Positions 49,351 through 57,329 of a DNA stretch of 64,000 nucleotides are shown in pieces (within the stretch, counting starts at the first letter, position 1; each line of letters begins with the position of its first letter). The DNA comes from Simplicispira suum (GTDB lineage Bacteria; Pseudomonadota; Gammaproteobacteria; Burkholderiales; Burkholderiaceae_C): the NCBI RefSeq assembly GCF_003008595.1, contig NZ_CP027669.1, positions 2,976,001 to 3,040,000 on the forward strand, in the 5' to 3' direction. The notes beneath the pieces were generated by a model that did not search any database, was not told the DNA's origin, and saw only the letters and a list, made by a program, of their open reading frames with translations. The translations under genes were made by a program, and so were the position numbers.

Positions 49351-50055
49351 GTGCCTCTTGATCTTTCCCAAATCCGCGCTGTCAGTCTGGACCTGGACGA
49401 CACGCTCTGGCCGGTGTGGCCGACCATTGCACGCGCCGAAACTGCTTTGCAGGATTGGCTGCACCAGCACGCACCGGCCACGCAGATGCTGTGCGCCCAG
49501 CCGGATGCACGGCTGGCGCTCCGCGCGCAGGCAGCGCGGTCCCTGCCGGGCAGCGCGCACGACATGAGCGCGCTGCGCCAGGAGGCCATCCGCCTGGCGC
49601 TGCTGCAGGCGGGGGACGACCCGCAACTGGCCAGCGCCGCGTTTGAAGTTTTTCTGGCCGAACGCCAGCGCGTGGAGTTGTTTGAGGACGCCTTGCCAGC
49701 GCTTGAATTCCTGAGCCGCCGGTATCCGCTGGTGGCACTCTCGAACGGCAACGCCGATGTCTCGCGCATCGGCCTGCAGCACTTCTTTGCCGCCAGCGTC
49801 GGCGCGCACGAAGTGGGCTGCGCCAAACCCGATGCCCGCATGTTCCAGCGCGCTGCCGATCGGGTGGACGTAGCCGCCAGCCAGGTACTGCATATTGGCG
49901 ACGATGCGCTCCACGATGGCGTCGGCGCGCTCGCTGCCGGCATGCAGATGGCGTGGCTCAACCGCGCCGCCAAACCCTGGGAGCATGCACCCTGGGAACC
50001 CCACCTGACCGTGGCCGGGCTGGATGCCTTGTGCATTCACCTTGCTGACGCATGA
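49351..50055 (+). CDS. HAD-family hydrolase
   Basis: A 234-residue haloacid dehalogenase-superfamily hydrolase of subfamily IA, probably a phosphatase on a small metabolite. The four motifs are present: LDLDDTLWP (Asp 14 and Asp 16), ALSNGN near residue 132, GCAKPDARMF near 155 and HIGDDALHDGVGA near 180. The cap domain between residues 25 and 110 is helical, as in subfamily IA. The start GTG at 49351 places motif I near the N-terminus; the frame is open much further upstream but without family likeness. No sure ribosome site was seen. The glutathione transferase gene follows after 19 bases. Confidence 0.85.
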   Translation: MPLDLSQIRAVSLDLDDTLWPVWPTIARAETALQDWLHQHAPATQMLCAQPDARLALRAQAARSLPGSAHDMSALRQEAIRLALLQAGDDPQLASAAFEVFLAERQRVELFEDALPALEFLSRRYPLVALSNGNADVSRIGLQHFFAASVGAHEVGCAKPDARMFQRAADRVDVAASQVLHIGDDALHDGVGALAAGMQMAWLNRAAKPWEHAPWEPHLTVAGLDALCIHLADA

Positions 50056-50074
50056 CTTTTTGAAAGCCCCAACC

Positions 50075-50734
50075 GTGTCTCTCACCATCTACGGCATTGC
50101 CGCCTCCCGCGCCGTGCGCCCGCTTTGGGCAGCCACCGAGCTCGGGCTCCACTTTGCCCATGTGCCGCTGCGCTACCAGGAAGGCGCCACGCGCGCGCCC
50201 GATTTTCTTGCGCTCAACCCCAATGGCCACATTCCCGTGCTGATCGATGAGCGGCCCGAGGGCCAGGTGGTTCTTTGGGAGAGCATGGCCTGCACGCTGT
50301 ACCTGGCGCGCTACTACGGGCGGGCCGACGGCGTCGACATCAGCCCCGCTACGCCGCAGGAGGATGCGCAGGCGCTGCGCTGGAGCTTCTGGACCGTGAC
50401 CGAGCTGGAGAAAGATGCTCTGACCGTCCTGATGCACCGGCGCGTGATGCCTGAGGCGCAGCGCAAGGGCGATCTGGCAGACGCTGCAGAAAAGCGTCTC
50501 AAGCAGCCGCTTGCGGTGCTGGAATCCGAGTTGCTGGCGCAGCAAGCACGGGGCTGCGACTGGCTGGCAGGCCCGCGTTTCACCGTGGCCGACTTGTGTG
50601 TTGCCAGCGTCCTGGCATGGGCGCTACCGGCGCGTGCATTGCTGGCGCAGCACCCGGTGGGTAGCGCGTGGCTGGAGCGGTGCCTGGCGCGCCCCGCGCA
50701 GCAAGCCATGCGTGCATTGGCGCGCAAGGGCTGA
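50075..50734 (+). CDS. Glutathione S-transferase family protein
   Basis: A 219-residue cytosolic glutathione transferase. The N-terminal thioredoxin-like domain starts with LTIYGIAASRAVRPLWAATE and has NPNGHIPVLID with VLWESMACTLYLARY (the Glu-Ser pair that holds glutathione) near residues 53-82; a helical C-terminal domain follows, with WLAGPRFTVADLCVASVLAW near 163. The substrate is not known. GTG at 50075 is chosen because the domain starts there; ATG codons upstream (50024, 50052) are less fitting. It follows the HAD gene and converges on the universal stress gene. Confidence 0.88.
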   Translation: MSLTIYGIAASRAVRPLWAATELGLHFAHVPLRYQEGATRAPDFLALNPNGHIPVLIDERPEGQVVLWESMACTLYLARYYGRADGVDISPATPQEDAQALRWSFWTVTELEKDALTVLMHRRVMPEAQRKGDLADAAEKRLKQPLAVLESELLAQQARGCDWLAGPRFTVADLCVASVLAWALPARALLAQHPVGSAWLERCLARPAQQAMRALARKG

Positions 50735-50757
50735 ATAGGCTTCCGTGTACTGACGAA

Positions 50758-50819
50758 ATGCTATTAAATAAATAGCTTCTAGCGCTTATAGAATAAGCGC
50801 TGGAGGCTGATTTTGTATA
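50758..50819 (+). repeat. Dispersed palindromic repeat, copy G (best preserved)
   Basis: The clearest copy: an A/T palindrome GCTATTAAATAAATAGC, then TTCT, then the perfect hairpin AGCGCTTAT (50780-50788) with ATAAGCGCT (50792-50800), then GGAGGCTGATTTTGTATA. It lies between the convergent glutathione transferase and stress protein genes, where the hairpin plus T/A-rich flank may also stop transcription. Confidence 0.8.
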
Positions 50820-50841
50820 AAAATTGCGCCTGCAACCGGGC

Positions 50842-51285
50842 TCAGCGCAGCACCAGCACCGGAATGTGCGAATGCGTCAGCACGTGCTGCGTCTCGCTGC
50901 CCAGCAGCAGGCGCTTGAAGCCTTTGCGGCCGTGCGAGGCCATCACGATAAGGTCGCACTTGTGCTTCTTGGCGGCGGCGATCAACGCCTCGGCCACCAA
51001 GTCTGACTTGGCTACCAGCGCCCTTACGGTCACGCCCTGCGCGCTGCCTTCGAGCTTGACGGCATCGACCAAGCCCTGTGCTGAAGCGGTCCATTGCGCC
51101 TCAATCTGTTTGATGTCCTTGGCATCGACAGGCAACGCACCTTCCATATAGCTGCGCGGGTAGCGCGGAACCACTTTGAGCGCCACCAGGCTTGCCCCCG
51201 TCAACGCCGCGAGCGAGATCGCGCTCTTTACGGCTTTGTCGGAAAGTTCAGAGCCATCGGTGGCAACGAGGATGCGCTTGTACAT
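50842..51285 (-). CDS. Universal stress protein (UspA family)
   Basis: A 147-residue single-domain universal stress protein. ATP-binding type motifs are present: VATDGSELSDKAV near residue 8 and MASHGRKGFKRLLLGS with the end HIPVLVL near residue 120-146, matching the G-2x-G-9x-G-[ST] pattern. ATG at 51285 is chosen by family likeness. Upstream an FNR-type box (51352-51365) is centred 41.5 bases before the start point expected from the -10 box TACGCT (51324-51329, minus strand), so expression under low oxygen is likely. It diverges from ccoI. Confidence 0.92.
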   Translation of the reverse strand: MYKRILVATDGSELSDKAVKSAISLAALTGASLVALKVVPRYPRSYMEGALPVDAKDIKQIEAQWTASAQGLVDAVKLEGSAQGVTVRALVAKSDLVAEALIAAAKKHKCDLIVMASHGRKGFKRLLLGSETQHVLTHSHIPVLVLR

Positions 51286-51323
51286 GGTGAGCCTTTGCTG
51301 TTCGGTGGAGAGACACAGGGAGC

Positions 51324-51365
51324 AGCGTAGGGGCGTATGCCCCTGGGCAAATTGAGCAATGTCAA
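51324..51365 (-). promoter_or_regulatory. FNR-type box and -10 box for the stress protein gene
   Basis: TTGAGCAATGTCAA (51352-51365) matches the FNR/ANR consensus TTGAT-N4-ATCAA with one difference in each half. On the minus strand, TACGCT (51329 to 51324) is placed so that the box centre is at about -41.5, the position of a class II activated promoter. On the plus side the box is too close to ccoI for the same geometry. Confidence 0.65.
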
Positions 51366-51398
51366 TTCCATGCAAGCGGCGTGGGTTAAGCTTGCGCC

Positions 51399-53810
51399 AT
51401 GTCAACAAATGTTCCAGGGCCAGTGCCTGGCGGGCTTGCGGCGCCGACCCAGGACGCGTCCGTAGTGCCTAGCGCAAGCGGCGATGCGCTGCTGGATGAT
51501 CCGGCGGAGTGGCCGGCCTTTGGCCGGAAGGTGGACGCCCAGGCATCGGGTGAGCGCTGGGAGTCGCACGTCGTCATTGAAGGCATGCATTGCGCCGCCT
51601 GCGCGTTAACGATTGAAGATGCACTGCGCAGCGTCCCCGGCGTAGAGCAGGCAGACGTCAGCGCCGCCAGCCAGCGTGCCCGCGTGGTCTGGAGCGCTAC
51701 CGCCGCGCCTCCGTCCCTGTGGTTTGCTGCGGTGCGCCGCGCCGGCTACCGCGCGCTGCCGGCGGCCGATGTCCAGGCGCGCCAGCAGCGCGTGCAGGAA
51801 CACCGGCGGGCATTGTGGCGCTGGCTGGTCGCAGGCTTTTGCATGATGCAGGTGATGATGTACGCGTGGCCCGCCTACATTGCTCAGCCAGGCGATCTGA
51901 GCGGTGAAATGGAAGCCCTTTTGCGCTGGGCCTCCTGGGTCATCACGCTGCCCGTCGTGCTGTTTGCCTGCGGGCCGTTTTTCACGAGCGCGTTGGCAGA
52001 CATCCGCCATCGCCGCATCAGCATGGATCTGCCGGTGGCCCTGGGCATGGCCATCACCTTCGTCATCAGCAGTCTCGGCACCTTTGACCCGGACGGAATT
52101 TTTGGCCGCGAGGTGTATTTCGACTCGCTGACCATGTTTGTTTTTTTCCTGCTGACCGGGCGTTGGCTGGAACTGCGCCTGCGCGACCGCACGGCCGGTG
52201 CGCTTGAGGCCGTGATGAACCGGCTTCCCGACAGTGTCGAGCGACGCGATGACGACGGGCACTTCGTTCGCGTGGCAGTGCGGCGCCTTGCAGTGGACGA
52301 CGTGGTGCGTGTGCTGCCGGGGGAGGCATTTCCGTCTGATGGCTGTTTGATATCTGGCAGCACGCGCGTGGATGAAGCCTTGTTGACGGGCGAGTCGAGC
52401 CCGCGCTGGCGCACCGTGGGCGCATTGGTATCAGCGGGCAGCATGAACCTGGAATCTGCGGTGCAGATGAAAGTGGAGCGATTGGGTGCCGATACCCGCT
52501 TTGGCGAAATCGTGGCACTGATGGAAAGCGCCTCACTGCAGAAGCCTCGCTTGGCACAGTTGGCGGATCGCGTGGCGCGGCCCTTTCTGGTTTTCGTGCT
52601 GCTGGCCGCGTTGGGCGCCATGCTTTGGTGGTGGCCGCGCGACCCGCAGCATGCACTGATGGTCGCGGTGTCGGTCTTGATCGTCACCTGCCCCTGCGCA
52701 CTGTCGCTGGCAACTCCCGTCGCCATGCTTTCAGCGGCAGGTGCCTTGGCACGGGGCGGCGTGCTGGTGCGCAACCTGCAGGCGCTGGAGACACTGGCTG
52801 GCATTGACAGCGTAGTGTTTGACAAGACCGGCACCCTGACCCACGACCGCATGGCGCTGCGCCATATGGAAACTTCAAGCGACTGGACGCAGGCTGAGGC
52901 GCTCGGCCTTGCGGCCGTTGTGGCGCGGTATTCCTTGCACCCCGCTTCGCGTGCGCTGGTAGCCGCAGCAGAGCAGGCGGAGCCGCACGGCAATGGTGTC
53001 TGGGAAGTTGTGGAGGTCACCGAAACACCGGGCAGAGGCCTTAGCGCGCAGCTGCGCTTGCGCGATGGCAGCCAGGCCATCCGCACCCTCCTGCTCGGTT
53101 CGGCCGAGCACGTGGGTGCGCCCTGGTTCGAGCGCGACGGCCTGCAAGTCTGTATGGCCTTGGATGGCGGTGCTGTTGCCGACCGGTCGTGGGCACGTTT
53201 CGACCTGGAAGAGCAATTGCGCAGCGATCTGCACACCTCGCTTCGCGCACTCGCGCAAGCGGGGATTGGCGTGCAGATCCTTTCGGGTGACTATGCGGGC
53301 TCGGTGGCACGCGTCGCACAGCGGGCCGGCATCGACGCATGGCGCGGCGGTTGTACCCCCGCCGACAAGCTCGCGGCCATTCGCGCCTTACAGGCGCGCG
53401 GCCACCGCGTGGCGATGGTCGGTGACGGATTGAACGACGGCCCGGTGCTGGCGGCTGCCAACGCATCGTTTGCCTTTGGTAGCGCAGTGCCCTTGACGAG
53501 CTTGCGTTCCGACTTTGTCGTGCTGGGAGGCCAATTGCCCTTGATCGCCCAATCCGTGCTGCTGGCGCGCCGGACGCTGCGGATCGTGCGGCAGAACCTC
53601 CTGTGGGCTGCGGGGTACAACGTGGTGAGCGTTCCACTCGCTATTGCGGGTCTCATGCCAGCATGGCTTGCCGGCCTGGGCATGGCGGCAAGCTCCCTGT
53701 TGGTGGTGTTGAACTCCGCCCGCTTGGCGCGTGCTATGCCATCGCTCGTGCCAGCCGCTGATGGCGCAGGAAAGCCTGTACCGATGACGCATACCCAGGT
53801 TCACGCCTGA
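51399..53810 (+). CDS. ccoI: Copper P-type ATPase CcoI (FixI)
   Basis: A heavy-metal P-type ATPase that delivers copper for assembly of the cbb3 oxidase. In 803 residues there is an N-terminal metal-binding domain with GMHCAAC near residue 62, about eight transmembrane helices, TGES in the actuator domain (ALLTGESSPRW near 328), the ion-site motif CPC (VTCPCALSLATPVAML near residue 430), the phosphorylation motif DKTGTLT near 473 and GDGLNDGPVLAAANAS near 675. The position directly before ccoS and ccoNOQP marks it as the cbb3-type ATPase rather than a detoxifying CopA. Confidence 0.96.
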   Translation: MSTNVPGPVPGGLAAPTQDASVVPSASGDALLDDPAEWPAFGRKVDAQASGERWESHVVIEGMHCAACALTIEDALRSVPGVEQADVSAASQRARVVWSATAAPPSLWFAAVRRAGYRALPAADVQARQQRVQEHRRALWRWLVAGFCMMQVMMYAWPAYIAQPGDLSGEMEALLRWASWVITLPVVLFACGPFFTSALADIRHRRISMDLPVALGMAITFVISSLGTFDPDGIFGREVYFDSLTMFVFFLLTGRWLELRLRDRTAGALEAVMNRLPDSVERRDDDGHFVRVAVRRLAVDDVVRVLPGEAFPSDGCLISGSTRVDEALLTGESSPRWRTVGALVSAGSMNLESAVQMKVERLGADTRFGEIVALMESASLQKPRLAQLADRVARPFLVFVLLAALGAMLWWWPRDPQHALMVAVSVLIVTCPCALSLATPVAMLSAAGALARGGVLVRNLQALETLAGIDSVVFDKTGTLTHDRMALRHMETSSDWTQAEALGLAAVVARYSLHPASRALVAAAEQAEPHGNGVWEVVEVTETPGRGLSAQLRLRDGSQAIRTLLLGSAEHVGAPWFERDGLQVCMALDGGAVADRSWARFDLEEQLRSDLHTSLRALAQAGIGVQILSGDYAGSVARVAQRAGIDAWRGGCTPADKLAAIRALQARGHRVAMVGDGLNDGPVLAAANASFAFGSAVPLTSLRSDFVVLGGQLPLIAQSVLLARRTLRIVRQNLLWAAGYNVVSVPLAIAGLMPAWLAGLGMAASSLLVVLNSARLARAMPSLVPAADGAGKPVPMTHTQVHA

Positions 53811-53827
53811 AATTTCAAGGATTTTCC

Positions 53828-53965
53828 ATGGATATTCTTTATATGCTCATCCCTCTGTCCGTAGGCTTGGTGCTGCTTGTGCTGCTCGGACTGTGGTGGG
53901 CCGTTTATCGCGGCCAGTTCGAGAACGTCGATCAGGAAGCCGAGCGCATTCTTCGAGAGAATTGA
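53828..53965 (+). CDS. ccoS: cbb3 oxidase assembly protein CcoS
   Basis: A 45-residue single-pass membrane protein needed for cofactor insertion into the cbb3 oxidase. It starts with MDILYMLIPLSVGLVLLVLL, with one hydrophobic helix (residues 4-25), followed by WWAVYRGQFENVDQEAERIL, where the GQFEN(V/L)D stretch is the family mark. It starts 17 bases after ccoI, the usual arrangement. The last two codons overlap the FNR-type box that controls ccoN. Confidence 0.93.
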   Translation: MDILYMLIPLSVGLVLLVLLGLWWAVYRGQFENVDQEAERILREN

Positions 53966-54002
53966 CTTTGGTCAAAAACACTACTGCCTGTCCGGTTAAT
54001 AC
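53962..54002 (+). promoter_or_regulatory. FNR-type box and -10 box for ccoNOQP
   Basis: TTGACTTTGGTCAA (53962-53975) is a perfect TTGAC-N4-GTCAA palindrome, close to the FNR consensus. A -10-like TAATAC (53997-54002) is at the distance expected when the box is centred near -41.5. Transcription would start near 54009, about 19 bases before the ccoN ATG. This fits oxygen-dependent control of a high-affinity oxidase. Confidence 0.75.
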
Positions 54003-54027
54003 TTTCGCAGTCTTTTAGAGGTAATCG

Positions 54028-55470
54028 ATGACTCCTTCAACAACAGCAACCGCCGGGTACTACAACGACACCGTTGTGCGGCAGTTTTCCATCATGTCCG
54101 TGGTGTGGGGCGTGGTCGGCATGCTCGTCGGCGTGTTGATCGCATCCCAGCTGGCGTGGCCAGAACTGAACTTCGGGATCCCCTGGCTCAGCTATGGGCG
54201 CCTTCGGCCACTGCACACCAATGCGGTGATCTTCGCCTTTGGTGGCAGCGCACTTATCGGTACCAGCTATTACGTGGTGCAGCGCACCTGTCAGGTACGG
54301 CTCTTCGCCGCTCCTTTGGCCGCGTTCTCTTTCTGGGGCTGGCAGCTGGTCATTGTCGCGGCGGCCATCAGCCTGCCCTTGGGCTACACCTCCGCAAAGG
54401 AATACGCTGAGCTGGAATGGCCCATCGATATCCTCATTACCCTCGTATGGGTGGCCTATGCCATCGTGTTCTTCGGAACCATCGGTATTCGCAAGGTGCG
54501 CCACATTTACGTCGCCAATTGGTTCTACGGCGCTTTTATTCTGGCGATTGCGTTGCTCCATATCGTCAACAGTGCGGCAATTCCGGTGAGCTTCATGAAG
54601 AGCTATTCGGCGTATGCGGGGGTTCAAGACGCGATGGTGCAGTGGTGGTACGGCCACAACGCCGTGGGCTTCTTCTTGACCGCTGGCTTCCTGGGGATGA
54701 TGTACTACTTCATTCCCAAGCAGGCCAATCGCCCTGTTTACAGCTACCGCCTCTCCATCGTTCACTTCTGGGCGCTGATCTTCACGTACATGTGGGCGGG
54801 TCCGCACCATCTGCATTACACCGCCTTGCCTGACTGGACGCAGTCGGTCGGCATGGTGTTTTCGCTCATCCTTCTGGCGCCCAGCTGGGGCGGCATGATC
54901 AACGGCGTGATGACGCTGTCCGGCGCATGGCACAAGCTGCGTGATGACCCCATCTTGCGCTTTCTGATCGTGTCGCTGTCGTTCTACGGCATGTCCACGT
55001 TCGAAGGTCCGATGATGTCCATCAAGACCGTCAATGCACTCTCGCACTACACCGACTGGACGGTGGGCCACGTGCACTCAGGCGCGCTCGGCTGGGTAGG
55101 GCTGATCACCATGGGCTCGCTCTACTACCTGATCCCGCGCCTGTTTGGCCGCGAGAAGATGCATTCCATCAAGGCCATCGAGCTGCACTTCTGGCTCGCC
55201 ACCATCGGCATCGTGCTGTACATCGCCGCGATGTGGATTGCCGGCGTGATGCAAGGTCTGATGTGGCGTGCAGTGAATACCGATGGCACCCTGACTTACA
55301 CCTTTGTCGAAAGCGTAAAAGCGACCTACCCGTTTTACGTCATTCGCGTGCTCGGTGGAGTGCTGTACCTCGGAGGCATGCTGGTCATGGCCTGGAACGT
55401 CTGGGTGACCGCGAGTTCGGGCCGCTCCTCCACCGTGGCGATTCCGGCCCTCAAGTCTGCCCAAGCCTGA
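54028..55470 (+). CDS. ccoN: cbb3-type cytochrome c oxidase subunit I
   Basis: The catalytic subunit of the cbb3 oxidase, which reduces oxygen at very low concentrations. The 480-residue membrane protein has about twelve hydrophobic helices. Ligands can be placed by comparison with the Pseudomonas stutzeri enzyme with an offset of three: His 63 ([12 protein letters not shown]) and His 350 for the low-spin haem b, His 348 ([11 protein letters not shown]) for haem b3, and His 210 (WYGHNAVGF), His 260 and His 261 ([14 protein letters not shown]) for CuB. Tyr 254 is at the position of the cross-linked Tyr. All key residues are therefore present. It begins the ccoNOQP operon under the FNR-type box. 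Confidence 0.98.
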   Translation: MTPSTTATAGYYNDTVVRQFSIMSVVWGVVGMLVGVLIASQLAWPELNFGIPWLSYGRLRPLHTNAVIFAFGGSALIGTSYYVVQRTCQVRLFAAPLAAFSFWGWQLVIVAAAISLPLGYTSAKEYAELEWPIDILITLVWVAYAIVFFGTIGIRKVRHIYVANWFYGAFILAIALLHIVNSAAIPVSFMKSYSAYAGVQDAMVQWWYGHNAVGFFLTAGFLGMMYYFIPKQANRPVYSYRLSIVHFWALIFTYMWAGPHHLHYTALPDWTQSVGMVFSLILLAPSWGGMINGVMTLSGAWHKLRDDPILRFLIVSLSFYGMSTFEGPMMSIKTVNALSHYTDWTVGHVHSGALGWVGLITMGSLYYLIPRLFGREKMHSIKAIELHFWLATIGIVLYIAAMWIAGVMQGLMWRAVNTDGTLTYTFVESVKATYPFYVIRVLGGVLYLGGMLVMAWNVWVTASSGRSSTVAIPALKSAQA

Positions 55471-55486
55471 GTTTTAGGATTGATTC

Positions 55487-56113
55487 ATGTCAAATAAGAA
55501 TGTGTCCAAGGGCTTCTCGCACGAGAACATCGAGACCAACAACTTCCTGATGATCGTCTTGATTGTTCTGGTAATTGCTGTTGGCGGTCTGGTGGAAATC
55601 GTGCCCCTGTTCTTTCAGAAGTCGACCACAGAGCCCGTCAAGGGCGTAGAGCCCTATGCCGCGCTGCCGCTGATGGGGCGCGACATTTACGTCCGAGAAG
55701 GTTGCTACAACTGCCACTCGCAGATGATTCGCCCCTTCCGTGCAGAAACGCTGCGCTACGGCCATTACTCGGTGGCGGGCGAGTTCGTCTATGACCGCCC
55801 GTTTCAGTGGGGCAGCAAGCGCACTGGCCCGGACTTGCACCGCGTGGGTGGAAAGTACAGCGACGAGTGGCATCGCATCCACCTCAACAATCCGCGTGAT
55901 GTGGTGCCTGAGTCGAACATGCCTGCGTATTCCTGGCTCAACAAAAACATGCTGGATCCGAGCGATATCACGCCACGCATGAATGCCCTGCGCATGTTGG
56001 GCGACCCCTATACCGACGAACAGATCGCCGCAGCACCCGAGGCGCTCAAAGGAAAAACAGAAATGGACGCCTTGGTTGCCTATCTGCAGATGCTTGGTCT
56101 CGCGCTCAGATAA
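55487..56113 (+). CDS. ccoO: cbb3-type cytochrome c oxidase subunit II
   Basis: Monohaem cytochrome c subunit of the cbb3 oxidase, 208 residues. An N-terminal membrane anchor ([20 protein letters not shown], near residues 19-38) is followed by a periplasmic domain with haem site CYNCH (Cys 73, Cys 76, His 77) in the family setting [16 protein letters not shown]. The likely Met ligand lies in [12 protein letters not shown] near residue 145. It receives electrons from CcoP and passes them to CcoN. It lies 16 bases after ccoN, and ccoQ follows closely. Confidence 0.97.
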   Translation: MSNKNVSKGFSHENIETNNFLMIVLIVLVIAVGGLVEIVPLFFQKSTTEPVKGVEPYAALPLMGRDIYVREGCYNCHSQMIRPFRAETLRYGHYSVAGEFVYDRPFQWGSKRTGPDLHRVGGKYSDEWHRIHLNNPRDVVPESNMPAYSWLNKNMLDPSDITPRMNALRMLGDPYTDEQIAAAPEALKGKTEMDALVAYLQMLGLALR

Positions 56114-56122
56114 GGAGAGATT

Positions 56123-56260
56123 ATGGATGTCACCACCCTCAGGATCATTTTCACGCTGCTGTCGTTCGCCTGCTTTTTAGGCATTGCCGTGTGGGCCTAT
56201 TCCGGCCGCAATCGCGAGCGCTTTGAAGAAGCCGCGCAACTACCATTCGAACAAGACTGA
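56123..56260 (+). CDS. ccoQ: cbb3-type oxidase subunit IV/assembly protein CcoQ
   Basis: A 45-residue single-pass membrane protein that stabilises the cbb3 complex. It reads MDVTTLRIIFTLLSFACFLG and then IAVWAYSGRNRERFEEAAQL, with one hydrophobic helix near residues 6-26 and the family end YSGRNRERFEEAAxLPF. AAGGAGAG precedes the ATG by a few bases. It sits between ccoO and ccoP, as in most cbb3 operons. Confidence 0.93.
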   Translation: MDVTTLRIIFTLLSFACFLGIAVWAYSGRNRERFEEAAQLPFEQD

Positions 56261-56290
56261 GCCGATCGGTCCGGAAAACGAGAACACTTC

Positions 56291-57205
56291 ATGAGCGATT
56301 TCACCCACAATTTCTGGTCGATCTACGTCGCCGGCCTGACACTGGCCGGAATTTTCGGCTGCGCGCTGCTGCTGTGGATGACGGCACGTAAGAAAATTGA
56401 TTCCAGCGACGACAACACCACCGGGCATGTCTGGGACGAAGATCTGATGGAAATGAACAACCCCATGCCACGCTGGTGGATGTGGCTGTTTGTCATCACC
56501 ATCGTATTCGCCCTGGGTTACCTTGCGGTCTATCCCGGGCTTGGCACTTTTGCTGGCAAATTTGGCTGGACGCAAGTCAATGAATACCAGGACGAAATGA
56601 AAAAAGGCGAGGAACAAATCGCCCCGGTGTACGCACGCTTTGCTGCCATGACAACGGAGCAATTGGCTGGCGACGCGCCGGCCATGGCCATTGGGGAGCG
56701 CTTGTTCATGAACAACTGCGCGCAATGCCATGGCTCCGACGCACATGGAAGCAAAGGGTTTCCGAACCTGACCGATGGCGACTGGCTCTACGGTGGCACA
56801 CCCGAGCAAATCAGCGAGACGATTCACAAAGGCCGCGTTGGCGTCATGCCACCCATGGCTGACGCCGTGGGATCGTCGGATGACGTGCGCAACGTGGCCC
56901 ACTATGTGTTGAGCCTGTCTGCCAGTCCACATGATTCGGTCCGGGCATCGCTTGGAAAATCCAAGTTTGTGGCCTGCGCCGCGTGCCATGGCATGGACGG
57001 CAAGGGCAACCAGGCTCTGGGCGCCCCCAATCTGACCGATGACATTTGGCTCCATGGCTGGGGCGAAGCCGCAATCACTTCAATGATCAACAGTGGAAAG
57101 ACGAATCAAATGCCGGCGCAAGCCGACAAGCTGAACGAGCAGCAGCTGCGCGTATTGACTGCCTTCGTGTGGGGCAAATCGAACCAGAGCTCGCCAGCTC
57201 GTTGA
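56291..57205 (+). CDS. ccoP: cbb3-type cytochrome c oxidase subunit III (dihaem)
   Basis: Dihaem cytochrome c subunit, the electron entry of the cbb3 oxidase. The 304-residue protein has two N-terminal transmembrane helices (near residues 8-30 and 62-84), so it belongs to the two-helix type. Haem sites are CAQCH (Cys 143, Cys 146, His 147) and CAACH (Cys 229, Cys 232, His 233). Met ligands are expected in GVMPPMAD near residue 187 and in the C-terminal TNQMPAQA. It is the last oxidase subunit gene of the operon; ccoG follows after a 124-base gap in which I see no clear signal. Confidence 0.97.
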   Translation: MSDFTHNFWSIYVAGLTLAGIFGCALLLWMTARKKIDSSDDNTTGHVWDEDLMEMNNPMPRWWMWLFVITIVFALGYLAVYPGLGTFAGKFGWTQVNEYQDEMKKGEEQIAPVYARFAAMTTEQLAGDAPAMAIGERLFMNNCAQCHGSDAHGSKGFPNLTDGDWLYGGTPEQISETIHKGRVGVMPPMADAVGSSDDVRNVAHYVLSLSASPHDSVRASLGKSKFVACAACHGMDGKGNQALGAPNLTDDIWLHGWGEAAITSMINSGKTNQMPAQADKLNEQQLRVLTAFVWGKSNQSSPAR

Positions 57206-57329
57206 GTGTTGTGTTGCGTAGCGTGCAGGATGCCTGCCCACTGCATGCCCAGTGCGGCTTTTTGAGCGTGCGATATGACCTCGCACGTGCCACCTTTTTG
57301 AATCTGTTGCATTCTCAGAATAGTTATTC

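Noticed and set aside
57206..57329. Possible promoter or FNR-type box between ccoP and ccoG
   Set aside because: No TTGAN-N4-NTCAA palindrome or convincing -35/-10 pair was seen.
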